In this document: piece by piece, positions 50,311 through 62,125 of the stretch | How positions within the stretch are numbered: the stretch's first letter is position 1 | Layout: every line of letters starts with the position of its first letter | Origin: Tanypteryx hageni | Lineage: Eukaryota; Arthropoda; Insecta; Odonata; Petaluridae | Reading direction: 5' to 3' | DNA: 64,000 bases | Assembly (NCBI GenBank): GCA_028673005.1 | Contig: CM054113.1 | Location: 174,451,956 to 174,515,955 of the forward strand | The notes under the pieces: generated by a model | Told to the model about the DNA's origin: nothing | The model's database searches: none | What the model saw: only the letters and a program-made list of their open reading frames with translations | Program-made: the position numbers and the translations under genes

Positions 50311-50663
50311 TTCACGCCGTATCACGGTGGCTTTCTATAAAAAATAAATAAAACTTAATGGCGGAAAGATAATGGACTTTTACGAAAACAAATATCGCCA
50401 CAATTGGATTTTATCATACACATAATTTGTCGAGATTAGTTATCCTAAACATTTCCTATTGTTTTCATCCCATATCAGTTTCAAAAGTTAAGCTGGCTTT
50501 TTGAATTTTGAACTCTACACGAAGGTCAAGATAATTAAATCCATCGGCAAACATAACAAACAGAAAGCTGACAAATTAGTCGAATGCAGATTACAAAACA
50601 GCAACTTATTGTTAGTCTCGAATGTTCTGCTTGGCTATCCATGCAGGTATGAAAAGATTTACG

Positions 50664-50738
50664 TGAACCGATCAGGAGTCGAACTCGGATTGCAAGAATG
50701 GGAATGTTACACGATACCACCACCCCGTCGGCGCAGGC
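50664..50738 (-). repeat. tRNA-derived SINE head
   Basis: On the minus strand GCCGACGGGGTGGTGGTATC leads to a tRNA-like body and GAGTTCGACTCCTGATC, a B box with one mismatch (complement at 50675-50686). The A box lacks the usual central A. No typical SINE body follows. Confidence 0.45.
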
Positions 50739-50943
50739 ATTACCGCATTGCGAAGTTTTTCGAACATATCTGAAATCTCTAATGCATATCCTTTAATTAG
50801 ATATTAGACGGTATAACACACCCTCTGAGTTTCTTAAATGAGGGAATAGCATTTCTTGATGAGAGATGTTCCTTTCCTCCGTTATCATAAATAGTCCGAG
50901 AGAATCCGTGGTGAGTTTTTGCGACCTTTCTTCAAATAGAGAT

Positions 50944-51780
50944 TAGAGCCCTAAACGGGTCGGGCCAGGCTTTAAACAAGATGGAAAAGTTTACTCCATA
51001 AATGGAATACACAGAGATTTCAAAAGCGTTCTTTATAGGAAATACGTACAAAACGACATCAAAAGATTGGGCAGTTCTTGAATTTTTACACCCGAAATTA
51101 AAGTCGTAATTATGTGATCTTGTGGACTGTTTTGCGGCAAATATTGTCCTCTACCCAAATAATTTTTAATATATAACTTAAAGATCATATAGGAGCTAGG
51201 ATGAGAACAATTTATTATTATTTAATTGTTGTAAACAATATATGCGATTTTTCTAGGGATTTCCTCGAATTATTATCTCCGAAACTATAACTCGTAATTA
51301 TGTGGTCTCGCAGACTTCTTTGTGATAAATGATGTCCTCTAACCGAATAATTTTTTTAATATATACCTTACAGATCATAAAGAGCTAGGGAAGGAAATGT
51401 ATGGTTTTTAATTGTTGCTGAATGGGTTCAAGCAAAAAAGTGGCATGCTTTCTAAGCAAACTAACACAGGGTTAGTGAAGAACGAATGTAACTCGTCCTC
51501 CGTACTGAATTGGTCAATATATTTTTTTATCTATTACATTATATATGTATATTTTGTATATAATGTATTTTGTTTGTGGTCTTCCAAGGCATACAAATAT
51601 GTGGATTAAAAACAATCCTTTTCAAATCAATGAACAGCTCACATGTTGGTAGAAAATGTGGAATACAATACGTAATTACATTTTTCGAGGCGAGGGGCTT
51701 TAAACGGGCCTGGCCTACAATTTCTTCGACAACGTACGTGCCGGTCCGGGCCTAGAAAAACAGGCCCGTGCCGAGCTCTA
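50944..51780. mobile_element. Non-autonomous hAT element (837 bp)
   Basis: The left end is TAGAGCCCTAAACGGGTCGG. The right end, complemented, is TAGAGCTCGGCACGGGCCTG. Flanking octamers ATAGAGAT (50936-50943) and ATACAGAT (51781-51788) match at 7 of 8. The TAG...CTA ends and GGGCC-rich subterminal repeats are typical of one hAT subgroup. The interior is non-coding but contains a two-unit 189-bp tandem repeat. Confidence 0.8.
51090..51400 (+). repeat. Two-unit tandem repeat, period 189 bp, inside the hAT element
   Basis: CGTAATTATGTG starts at 51104 and 51293. Both units continue with TTGTCCTCTACCCAAATAAT or ATGTCCTCTAACCGAATAAT and end in GATCATA...GAGCTAGG. The units have diverged. Confidence 0.7.
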
Positions 51781-51789
51781 ATACAGATT

Positions 51790-52785
51790 TCCGTATTATA
51801 GGATTATCTTCAGGACCGGACCTGCTTCCCCGCTATCCTTTAGCCACAGCACCTCTACAAGCTTGATTCGCAATGATCATCGTCCTGTCTTTATTCTCGT
51901 CCCGTTATTCTTAAAGAATCGTCATATAATAAGGACGATGAGGACGTCCATCGAAAGTGTCGAGACTAAAAATAAATGAGGATAAAACAGAAAATATTCC
52001 AGCCCCTCGTCATTTTTCTGTGGGAAAAAACCAATACCGCAAGACGTATTCTTGACGTTTTTTCCTTTCCGACAAATGTGTTTCCGCTTGTTTAGTTTTT
52101 TCCGTCTACCTAGGACTTTTCAAGGTCATGAAGGTCTTCTTTCCCCTTTATTCCTCTTTTTCGCGATACCGGCGCGCTGGAATCGACGTTTCTCCCGCCG
52201 TCCACCGCGTGGCGCAACCGTCTACATCCGGGCAAGAAATGATAATGGGAAAAAGGCGCCGAGCGTTAAGTAGATAATAACAGTGGGTAAAAAAAATGTC
52301 GCGATAACCGCATTTTTTGCATTTTACGATTCTCCTTCCCTTCTCGCTCGAAAGAGGAGTCTTCCCAGAAATTCAACACCGCTGACTAAACGAAACCACA
52401 ACATCATATTTATGTGCGTTGGACGTCGAGTCAATGGGGAGGGAGGGAATTTAACCAGATGACGATTAAATTCTCTGAAAATCACACCCTCCACTTCCCG
52501 TCCGGTTTGGCGCAAGGGATGTGACCCAGCGGAATCAGCATTCCGAGTTAATGTTTGGTGGGTGACATGTCGTTTTCGCGACATAAGATTTCGAAATGAT
52601 TTTCCCTATCGGCCAAGAGTGATGCACGACATCCTGATCACACTAATTCGCACTGTGGTGATGCGACAGCAAGAGGTTGGAAGATATTTCCTCAGGAGTG
52701 GCCCCAGGTATTCTGACGACCCGGGCGAGAAACCGCTCCAGCGCCCTCTTACGTAAATTTTTGTTAAGATATTGTAAAGGATAAT
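51790..52785. other. Gene-free stretch
   Basis: Unique sequence, moderately GC-rich near 52140-52260. The 86-codon frame at 52324-52584 has no family features. Confidence 0.4.
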
Positions 52786-52789
52786 AATA

Positions 52790-52964
52790 ATAATTGACAA
52801 TTATAAAATAAAAGGAACGACATCAAGATTTTCGCCTGTTCCGCGATATAAATTGCTATCCAACATTTATTCACATGCAAGTAATATATAGATCGAGATA
52901 GCGCCCCCAAAACTTAGGCGCCCCGGGCAGTCGCCCGGCTCGCCGGTACCTTGGACCAGCCCTG
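52790..52964 (-). mobile_element. hAT MITE 'GGCCGGCCCGAG' family, copy 3 (truncated)
   Basis: On the minus strand it begins CAGGGCTGGTCCAAGG, then GGCGAGCCGGGCGACTGCCC, GGGGGCGCTA, GTGAATAAATGTTGGAT and TTTATATCGCGGAACAGG, collinear with copy 1. It ends about 175 bp in, losing the other terminus. Confidence 0.75.
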
Positions 52965-55480
52965 CATATTTCCTGCCAAGAATGAATGATTAATTCCACG
53001 TTTGAATGTTTTTTTCTTACATCAACGAGGTCCGTGATATTTGTTTCTCAAAATTGTTTTGGTGGAATATTTGCAGATTTTTTTTCTCGAATAAAAGACG
53101 GCGCTCAACGTAGGAGGTAGTGATTTTGTATTTAAAAAATAAAAGGGAAGTTGGATTTTAGATTGGAGGTCGGCATTTGCATGAAAGAAAGACGTTATTT
53201 TCCCCTTCTTATGACATCTCTATAATCCCATAAAATAAATATTTGTCGATACTTGAACTGGGATAAATGTTTACCATTTTTATGGTACGCATTTTAGTCT
53301 TCTAACCGATTGATGCGTTTCGAAAATGTTATTAACTTCAACATCTGATTATTCCACTAATGTTTAACTTTCTGTTAGTGATATTCAAGGCTACTTGGCG
53401 CATCCGTTTAAAATAAAAGTCCTTCGAAAAGACGCTTACCTTTTCCCTATAAATTAACTTCAGAAGTCGAATTTTTCCGGTCAAATTGCTTAGCTTATTA
53501 AAAACGCCGAAGCAGAGTAAAACGTGCCCACGTGAAAGAGATGAAAGCGCGGGAAACTTCAACAGCATTCGTCTTCATTTTTACAATTGATTAGATTCGT
53601 GATTTGAAATGCGGCACGACGAACAGTGAATCGATTACAGTACTGCTGCCAATCAGTAATCCGTAAAATCCTAACAAAGCATATCAATCATAACATATAT
53701 ATGCGCTGAGTTAATTTTCACGCAGAAAAACAAACAGGTGAGAGGTTGCATATACGAGTGATTAAATTAATTACAACGGATCGATCCTTTTTACCGGTGA
53801 ACAAAATCCTAATCTTTAGCCAGCCTAATCAAGTTCATTTTAATTAAAACGCCCAAAAAATGTCGATCTAGATATTGCACATGCTCTCTTCGTCCCATTC
53901 ACATATTCATGACATTTTCAGTAATGCGTTAAAAAGTTTTCATTAATTCTTCCTATTATTGGATTACCGCCGTAATATTATATTTTAAATGGTAGTCGTG
54001 AGAAAATTTCAACGATAAAGATTAGCGACAGCAAATAAAGCCGGACTATTTTTTTTAGTTTCGATAATAAGAAAATGGACGGCATTCTCTCCGGATGGGA
54101 ATATCAACTATTAAAAGTTTCGCGCTAAAATAAATCCCCCAACCCAATGCACCACCAAATTTAGAACGGACGAGAGGAAGGATAAAAACAAAAGGCGATC
54201 GATCAATTCTCTTTTCGGGCAGCGGATTCCCGACACGTAGTAGACAATGCTCGAGCAGACGTTGGGGTAAAAACCTCTTCCTGAGACCCTTATTAGGAAG
54301 CTCGATAACAGGACCTTTCCTCGATTTTTTTTATTCTCTTACCTCATCGTCCCGCCATCTTGGAAGCATTCGTTTCAGACAACGAAGGAAACTTGGCGTG
54401 TCTTAACTTCGGTCTGCTTTAAATGACTTCGACTGTTTGATCTACACCGAAACGACACTGGAAATATATTTCGGCATAAAATCATCTTCGCCGCAGCATC
54501 TTAACGAAAAAATCTCAATGCAAGATTAATTTTATTAGTAAATCAAAAAGGAATTAACGAGCTTTGTGGCTGGGATCCAACGGACGATTTAGATAGCTCC
54601 GCTACGCAAAAAAAAGTTTGGGAAAATCATACGCGCATTACGTGCAAAAAAATAAAACTCAAATGTCAAAAATGTATACATATGCGCGAACAAGGTATTT
54701 TAAGATATTTCGCACATAGAATATTTTTCAAGAGTACATCTTGCGTTAATAAAGCGAGCTCGAATTATTTTAGAGAAAAATGAATGTGACACGAAAGCGA
54801 TTTCACCCATGTCTCATCGGCCCTATAGCAACCGCTGCGACAATTTATATCCTTACTTATATCAAGACCAAAAGGCCGATATTTTTGGCCCATCCTTCTT
54901 TAGTTCCGGCTTCTGCTTTACCATCTGCTCTTTCGTTCTTTTTTCCCTCCTTCATGTTGCGGTCTCGCCGTCCTTCGTCTCTTTATGTGTATGTGTGTGT
55001 GTCCAAGCCGGAAAAGCAGTCGAGGATAAGGGCAAAGAGAGCATGAGGAGGAAAAAAGCATTCGATAGCTAGTTTGGGTTGAGAACATAGAAGGCAGAAA
55101 GACAGAGAGAGATTTTGGCCAGTTCGGGAATGCTAAAAATAAAAGAAATATGATGAAATTTAAAAATGTGTAGTTGAAGGTCTATAATGCGAATTTTCTG
55201 ATATTCTAAGTAAATATTTTTCTGTATGCGTTAATATACGTTGGAATTAAATTCTATTGCTCGAAGTTTCGGTAACTCGAACTTCTTCTATCTTCCCTTG
55301 AGGTTCGAGTTTCGACTGTATGCAGATGTGTGTGTGTACATTTCTATCCTTAATATGATAAAAGACAATTTAATTTTTATTCTGCGAGAGATTTTATAAA
55401 TCAATGTGAACAGCTCAAGAACGGCCAGTTTGATTTCGGTAAATATTTCGTCAGATAACCGGCACGTCTCCTTGCAGGTT
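52965..55480. other. Gene-free stretch
   Basis: AT-rich unique DNA. Overlapping frames at 54780-55072 are unassigned. TCGAAGTTTCGGTAACTCGA near 55260 belongs to the TCGAG-rich motif group. Confidence 0.45.
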
Positions 55481-57060
55481 TTTAAACGGGCCATCGTCGT
55501 CCATCATAAGGGCATGGGTTCGATTCCTGAAGAGTTTAATTTCTCTATTAGATTAACATGTAATTGAGCGTGGGATATTTTTAGTTTACACCTTAAAAAT
55601 AGGTAGAATCGAGATAAAAGCTCAGAACTTGAAAGTGTTGAGGTTAACGTAAAAGACATTTATTTTCCCAATCAACAAAACTTGAATAAATTCCGGATTA
55701 GATTAAAAACTGATATAAAATCTGAAAATTCAGTATTTTTCAACGCTCGAACCATTAAATGTTATTTTTGGCCCGACCACTTCGCGTATTTTTGTTTTCA
55801 ACGTTTGAACTCGCCAAATATATACGCTATTTCCGATACACCATATTTACCAAGAATATCAAAATCGAAGAGGCGTCCGGGCCGCATTAAAGTGATGAAT
55901 GTTGCAGAAGGGCCACATTAAAGCGATGGATTTTATAGAAGGGCCGCAGTTGTTTAATGAGAACCGGAGCAGGAACGATGGACTTTGGCTAGAAGATTTC
56001 ACGCATGTTTTGCAATTAAAAACAATAATTTAGAAAATTTCTTAACTATTAAAAAGATATCGTATCCGTTTCGCTAAAATAAAGCATTTATATGAAATTC
56101 CACACGAGTCACTTGTGACAAAAATTAGCTATCGGGCCGCAGTAAGGCGCAGAAAAGGTCTCATGTGGCCCGCCGGTTTGACTTGCCTGATATAAACTAT
56201 TCAGATGACTTGGCTTATTTTAATAACTAACTTACGAGATCGTTTATTCCTACCCATCATTTTTCATTGGCAATTATGGTTGTGTGAGCGCGCGGGTGCG
56301 TGCGTGCATGCATGCGTGAGCGTGTGCACTTGTGTGCGTGTGTGTCTCTATCCTTGGAAATACTATTTATAATAGCTCCACTTATCTCCAACTCGCCCAC
56401 CAGTTCCTTACCGAAGGATAAATCATGCGGATCTCTTTTCTGCTCATCCGCATCCAAAAAGGAGGGGGCATAGTTCTCTAATATTCGTTGGTAATATACA
56501 TACTTATCGCCGTCTTAACCTTTAACTGGCTCTCACTCCCTTGGCCGAGCCCTACCCCCACTGCTTCTCCGTTTTCTCGATGACCGTGGGAGATCTTCAG
56601 AGACCAGCGAAAGACAAGATGATACCCTTAAGAACAGACAGTGAGTTACGAGTCTCCGGTACGTTTGAAATAAAAAAGCATGAAGGACGGTTACAACGCA
56701 GTCGCTCTTTTTGAACGTTAAAAAAGAAAAAACAACAAACCAGCCGCCGCTATCGAATGCGTTTCCTGTTGTTCGATTTAGGTCGCGCACTGTTTTCGCT
56801 TGCGATCCCATAGCTAAGACGTTAAAATCTCCGGTTATCGTAAATATTCTGTATGTGATTTTTTAATAACTCATATAATCTTGCTGAACTTTATAAGATA
56901 TAGCACGAGGAGGAAGAAGCTTTCATATTTTTAAGGTGTTTATTTTGATATTTAGAAAAAACTACTCCGAAACTTGAAATGGCGCATCATTTTGATCCGA
57001 CTGTCACGGCCTTGATTTAATTAATTTTAACCTCCTGATAAAGTCGTCTGCGGCTGCTGT
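55481..57060. other. Gene-free stretch
   Basis: A perfect B-box-like GGTTCGATTCC at 55517-55527 lacks a convincing A box. GGGCCGCA motifs recur at about 55880-56140. A purine-pyrimidine alternating tract lies at 56279-56348. No gene is supported. Confidence 0.4.
56279..56348. repeat. Alternating purine-pyrimidine (TG/CG/CA) tract
   Basis: The segment is built of GTGTG, GCGCGC, TGCGTGCG and CATGCATGCG phrases with few breaks, a sequence class prone to left-handed Z-DNA under supercoiling. Confidence 0.7.
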
Positions 57061-57159
57061 CATTGTACAGGACGATTTCAAATCATCTTCCCGATTTTAA
57101 AAATTTATTATTAAAAACTAACAAAGATACAGTGAAAAGCAAGGAAAACTCAAAAAGTA

Positions 57160-57330
57160 GTAGTTGCCACTTTATTCAAGATGAGGTTACAACATTACTG
57201 AATGAGCAATTGCCCGATCTTTGGATCGGGCATGGCACTCCCATTCTTTGGCCGGCCTGTTCACCTTATCTATCCCTCCTCGACTTTTTCCTCTGGGGCT
57301 ATATCAACAAGAGAGGAAAGATGCACGCAT
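57160..57330 (+). pseudogene. mariner/Tc1-type transposase, C-terminal catalytic scrap
   Basis: Within the frame at 57063-57401, HFIQDEVTTLLNEQLPDLWI, GHGTPILWPACSPYLS and LLDFFLWGYI are visible. This is the IS630/Tc1/mariner pattern HxxR.(V/L)..FL...FP..WIG.....WP.RSPDLTPLDFFLWG. The SPD aspartate is replaced by Tyr (SPYLS), but the LDFFLWG aspartate is kept. The sequence before and after shows no further transposase, so only about 55 residues survive. The intact enzyme would excise and insert a TA-targeting transposon. Confidence 0.65.
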
Positions 57331-57401
57331 CATGCGTGCATACATGCGAGACAGGCGTTTTTTACGATTTATGCAACCATGCCCAAAAAGATAAATATTA
57401 A

Positions 57402-59085
57402 TGGCTTAATATTATGTCTAAGAACTGAAAAATGGTATGCTTGTAGTGATGCCAAGGAAATATCGAATTTTTTTATTATCTGATTTATTTCCTGATCGGT
57501 TGTAATTAAAAAATAATCGACGATTATTTAAAACATACCTCACTGGGATAGAAATAATATAATATTTATGTTCACGTTAATTTCTTCGTAGTAAACTACC
57601 CATTTCTTTTCACTTACAAACGCTGTGTAAGTAATATACGTAGGTATTTACGTTCATTTATTCGTCGTAGATAATCCATTTCCCTTTATTTACCAAATGT
57701 TGCGTACGCACGAAATAAAATTAAACATAACTAAGTATTTACAGCAGATGTTTACTTCAGTTGCCACAAAGATTGTTTGGTTGATAACAATTAAAATACA
57801 AGGGAAATTTTTTCAATGTTCAAAATGATTTACGACAGTCTCGTTTGATTTTCTTGAAAATGGCTACTCTTTCGATAAAAATGTAGAGAGCAAAACATGT
57901 GCTATTTGGCCAGTTCTACAAATTCAGTTTGAAGCCTTTTCTGATATATTTAATATTTTACGAGATATAAAGAAAAGTTCATTTTTGTCACCAGTAAAAT
58001 GGCTACGTGAACCATTTAAACCATTTTTTATTTTCTTAGCAGTTATGCTCTAAATACCAAATTTCAGTAGTTTTGCAGATGAAACATGCGGACAGATGGT
58101 AAGACGGACGAACAGACTGAAGGACCCAAACTGACCATGAGGCGTTCTTTTTTACTACTTGTAAAAAACGTCTGAAAATGGAGTTTATGGTCCAACATTG
58201 CCAACAACATTGGATAATTTAAAGGAAAGGATGCGTCAAGCCGTTGGAAAAGGTCAGCATGTTATTTTAAAAATGTATGGCAGGAAACAATATCGTTTTA
58301 ATGTCTGCAGAGCGACAAACGGAGCACAGATTAAATTTCAATAACTTGACAAAAAAAATTGAGTTTTTATTTATTATTATATCTAGTTTTAAATGTATCT
58401 TTTTAGTTTTAAATAATGTTTTTTCAAACGGGGCGATCATTTTTAATCACCTTGTGCATTTCTTTTGAGCACGAGATACGAATTTCTTTTAGGTTACAAA
58501 ACTTTTCATACAGGTTTTCTCCTAAATAAGAATGCTTAATTTTGTGGGCAAGTATGCCACAAAAATTGGGTATTGTTGTACCTTGCATTTTAAAACGATT
58601 ATATAAACTTGGTACCAGTGGAGTCACGCAGCAAACAGGAATTGCATTATCTGTTCGACAAAAATCAAATGCACAAAAATCCAAAAACAAGTGAAGCAAG
58701 AATTGCAGAACAAATTACACAATACGCTTTTTACAACGACTGCTACCTTTGTTGTACCTTTTCATCGGAGAAAAGAATCGCAATGCGATGTATTGTCGGT
58801 TGCCTACATTTGAGGCACCATGTACTTTTAATGGATTTTAATTATTTTCCAGTAACTGTTCCACCAAATTTACGCCTTACGTCGCCCAAATGTAGAACAA
58901 TCTATCCTGGAATTTTAGTGATTTTAACTTGCATCCTTTTTGAGTAATTTTGCACACGGGTAGACGGACAGATGAACCGAATACATACGCGATTTTATTT
59001 TAGAAAAAGGCGCAAATCAGTTTAAATTTTAAAAAATAAGCAAGTTGCACTTCAAAAATGAGAACATAATTAATCGAATCAGGCA
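57402..59085. other. Gene-free stretch
   Basis: AT-rich unique DNA. On the minus strand GTTCGTCCGTCTTACCATCT (about 58110) and on the plus strand GTAGACGGACAGATG (58959) repeat the GTCYGTCCGT theme. Frames at 58424-58699 and 58609-58947 overlap antisense and are unassigned. Confidence 0.45.
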
Positions 59086-59089
59086 ATAC

Positions 59090-59139
59090 TACTCATATTA
59101 AATAACCGGTTGCAATTAAGTCTTTATTTAATATGAGTA
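59090..59139. repeat. 16-bp inverted repeat (hairpin)
   Basis: Arms TACTCATATTAAATAA-type at 59090-59105 and its exact complement at 59124-59139 enclose an 18-base loop. It lies about 70 bp outside the left end of the TIR element. It could be an unrelated AT hairpin. Confidence 0.6.
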
Positions 59140-59211
59140 ATTAGAAGAGTATCCAATCGCTTCGATTACCGCGAACATTATTTTTTTTTTTTGGAATTTA
59201 CACTATCCGAC

Positions 59212-59469
59212 AGACCGGTCAAATTAGACACTTTTTTGACCATTAAGGAAAATAATTCGTAAAATTTTGAAACTTGGTACATTTATCCGTTAGGGTAACC
59301 TAACTAACATATCAAAAGTTGACATGCCTATCGCATACGCGTCGCTATGACGCCAAAATGGCCACCAGAGCACGACCCGCTACTAGTTTTTCGCGAATAA
59401 CTCTAAAACGGTGAACTCTACGGCAAAAATAAACGTATACAAATTCGTAGATAATAAAATTTCCTACAA
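59212..59469. repeat. Left TIR, outer part
   Basis: Aligns inverted to 62380-62648. It continues after the nested LINE at 60387-60447. Confidence 0.8.
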
Positions 59470-60386
59470 TCATCACCATAGGTAGTCTGTCCGTAGACAT
59501 ATCCGTGATTAGTCATGGTTAAACCTGGTTCTCCATATACTCCTATTTTCCGCTGTCCTCTTCATATCTTGATAACTCTCTTTCCCTTTCAAATCGTCTG
59601 TCAGCTGAAACCTTTTCCTACCTCTTTCCCTTTTCCCATCTAGTTTTCCTTCTAACACGTCTTTAATCATATTCTCTCTCCTCAGGTAATGTCCAACCCA
59701 GTTTGCCTTTCTCTTTCTAATAGTCTGTATATTCATTCGCTTCTCTCCTACTCTTCGTAGCACTTCATTGTTTTTCATCCTATCTGTCCATTTTATCATC
59801 AGCATTCTCCTCCAAGTCCACATTTAAATCTATAGCAACCCAAAAATTGCTTGCGGTATAATTCCTTAATGTATTCTTCCCGTACCTGTGCTACATTCTT
59901 TGTTTCTGAGACTATCTTCCCATCCGTATTCATAATTCCTTTACCACGAATTCCATTCGACTTCTTATCTTCTAATTCCAGTGCCCTAGCGTATATCATA
60001 TCGTACCGTCCTAACTTCTGCATTTGTTTTATTTCATCGCATTTTTCTTTTATCCAATTTTCTCTAGCATTACCTGTTACCCTTCTCAACTCATTGTTTA
60101 TACGTCTATAGTTGGCTCTACCTTCTTCACTGTTAACGTTTTTCCATTTTCGCCTCTCGTCCATTTTCTCCAGCATTTCCTTAGTGATCCATGGTTTTCT
60201 GATTTTTTCTCTTGTTTTTCAATCTCTTTATCCAAGGTATCCTTGATACTGGTTTTATTTTTTTCCCATTCCATACCCAAGGCCTTTGGTTTGTTTCCCA
60301 AATTCCTTAGGCGATCTTCCAGCTCCATGCTGTCTCCATCCTGCCTTTCTTTCAGTTCCCAAGTCTGTCTTTCTCTTCTCGTTTTT
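59470..60386 (-). mobile_element. RTE-clade LINE copy, reverse transcriptase deleted
   Basis: Minus-strand reading gives the pre-RT linker (ELEDRLRNLGNKPKALGMEW near 60300, ENWIKEKCDEIKQMQKLG, VREEYIKELYRKQ). After a junction near 59825 it gives WTWRRMLMIKWTDRMKNNEV and RKANWVGHYLRRENMIKDVL, the C-terminal zone of the same family as the LINE at 13.8-16.75 kb. The endonuclease is missing, as in normal 5' truncation, and about 1 kb holding the whole RT is also gone. Its 3' end, TATGGTGATGA, lies at low coordinates. It landed inside the left TIR, so it is younger than the host element. Confidence 0.8.
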
Positions 60387-60447
60387 CTATATGAAAGGTT
60401 ATATACCTTGTTTTTGCTACTAGGATTGTATAGCAGAAAATGAGCGT
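60387..60447. repeat. Left TIR, inner part
   Basis: TATATGAAAGGTTAT and TTTTTGCTACTAGGATTG line up with the complement of 62336-62390. This fragment overlaps the last codons of the FEN1/CXC gene. Confidence 0.75.
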
Positions 60448-62125
60448 TTCATTGCAGAACACAGGCCGCGCGCATAATCATTCAGAATTTCAATCGAAGC
60501 TTCTTTATCTTCGAATTGATCTTCAACTTCAGAGCCGGAATTAAGACAGCCGCTGCCGTGACAGAAGGCACACATGGCAGAGCAGCGAAGATCAGCTTTT
60601 GCACATCCAAAGCTTTTTCCGCAACCTGCTTTACAATTACACGATATAAGTTCCATGATCTTCACTGGTGTAGATGTCTCTGTTGTTTGAATAAGAAGAA
60701 GAGATTTGGATACTTTCTTCTATCCTCAAAGTAGTGGTTCCAATACTTCACCGCGCAAAGACTATACCTGGTGAAAACGCGAAGTGAGTTCTTCCGAGCA
60801 GCGGCTGATGTAGCGGGCAGTCCTGAGAGAAGTGCAGCATGATTTGCACGGGTGACAGCTTTATTGAAGCAAATGAATCTGTACTTGTTGAGGCTAATTT
60901 GGTCTTTTGGAGCATTGTACAATGCTAAAATAAAGCGCACACCGGCACTTGCAATTTCATCTTGCGTAGTGAAAGGGTTGTTAAAAACAGAGATTATGGA
61001 ATGTAAATCGTCGCGATTTTTCAGGAGGTTGACATTCTTCTTGTTCCCTTTGGCGTAGAGAGCTGATTTGGCGTCACAACCGCTTACAGCATGAATAAAT
61101 ATAATGTTGCCTTTTATATTTGTCAAAATTTGGGAAGTTTGTAAATCTCGAGAATTGTACAGTCGTGACTGAGTTTTACCTTTTCCTTCTTTCAAGAGGA
61201 CAATTTCATTATCGGATGTAGCAAGATGAACTATTAGCACAAGGAGATCGATGTCTTGTCCAACCACAACTACAGAGGCGACTCGTCGTGATTCTTCGAT
61301 TGCTGTTCGAAAAATAGGGAGGTCAGCGTCGTAAACCCTCAAGCCTGCGTCCTGGAATTTTTTGGATAATTGTGATATGAGTCGGGCTATGTTCTTCACA
61401 TTTCCAAAAAACTTATCTTGAGCTACTTTCACTGTTGTATTTTCATCAAAAATATCAGCCGATACATTCTTTTGGCACCGCCTCTGGCGTTCGCTGTTCT
61501 TCGTACTCACGCTACTTTGAGTAGCCGTCGAAAATTATCACTGAGTTTCGACCGTAACGCTTAAGTAACATATGTAACATATGCATCATATATCTACGAG
61601 AATCTTGCATTTTGAGGCCAGAATACACAGCGTAAAAGATATTCACCGTCAATGACATACACACTGTCTTCAGGTTTTTCCGTCCGCTCTTTGACTACAT
61701 CGTAGAGAGAAGATTTTACAGTTTTCCGCATATCTCCTTCATCAAACAAGGACATTGGGACTGCAGCCAACTCATGGGAGAAGCATTCTTGAAGCTGTTC
61801 TTGCAATCTAACTGTGCACATTATTCTTTGAAACAGCTGTGTTGTGTCTACCTAAAATATTCCCTATAACTTAAACGCTGCTATTTACAGATGATAGTGG
61901 ATTTACAACATTGGAGCGTTTCAGTCAAAGGTCTCCAAAATGGTGTCCCTCAAGTCTGCTCAAGGATGGTATTCCAATTTCTTCGCAACAAATTTCGCAA
62001 CATCTTCGCTATCCCTTTGTGTTCGCGAGTCTTTCAGTTCAGCGTGCCGTTCGCTGGTTTGGCTGCGAACACCGCCGAATTTATCCATGCTTTCGCACAA
62101 ATGATGAGCAGTCATGCCTCGAATT
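60420..62125 (-). pseudogene. FEN1/XPG-like nuclease with CXC-like cysteine domain, broken
   Basis: The pieces, in order on the minus strand, are as follows. An N-terminal stretch HAELKDSRTQRDSEDVAKFV (about 62046-61985). VDTTQLFQRI, then FSHELAAVPMSLFDEGDMRK and VYVIDGEYLLRCVFWPQN (61850-61594). VIIFDGY (about 61520-61540) in another frame. The long frame 61510-60662, with DADLPIFRTAIEES, VVVVGQDIDLLVLIV, FIHAVSGCDAKSAL and ISLNKYRF. Finally 60665-60420, with ISCNCKAGCG...CSAMCAFCHGSGC. FDG, an acidic DAD, DxD and a GCD turn are the ordered metal-binding motifs of FEN1/XPG nucleases. The Cys pattern resembles tesmin/TSO1 CXC domains. I recall multicopy arthropod and cnidarian proteins with this architecture but know no assigned function. 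At least three frameshifts and a stop near the N-terminus make it a pseudogene. A splice acceptor before VDTTQ (TTTTAG) is possible. Confidence 0.75.

Noticed and set aside
55485..55545. tRNA gene candidate with GGTTCGATTCC
   Set aside because: B box good but no acceptor stem, D arm or credible A box.
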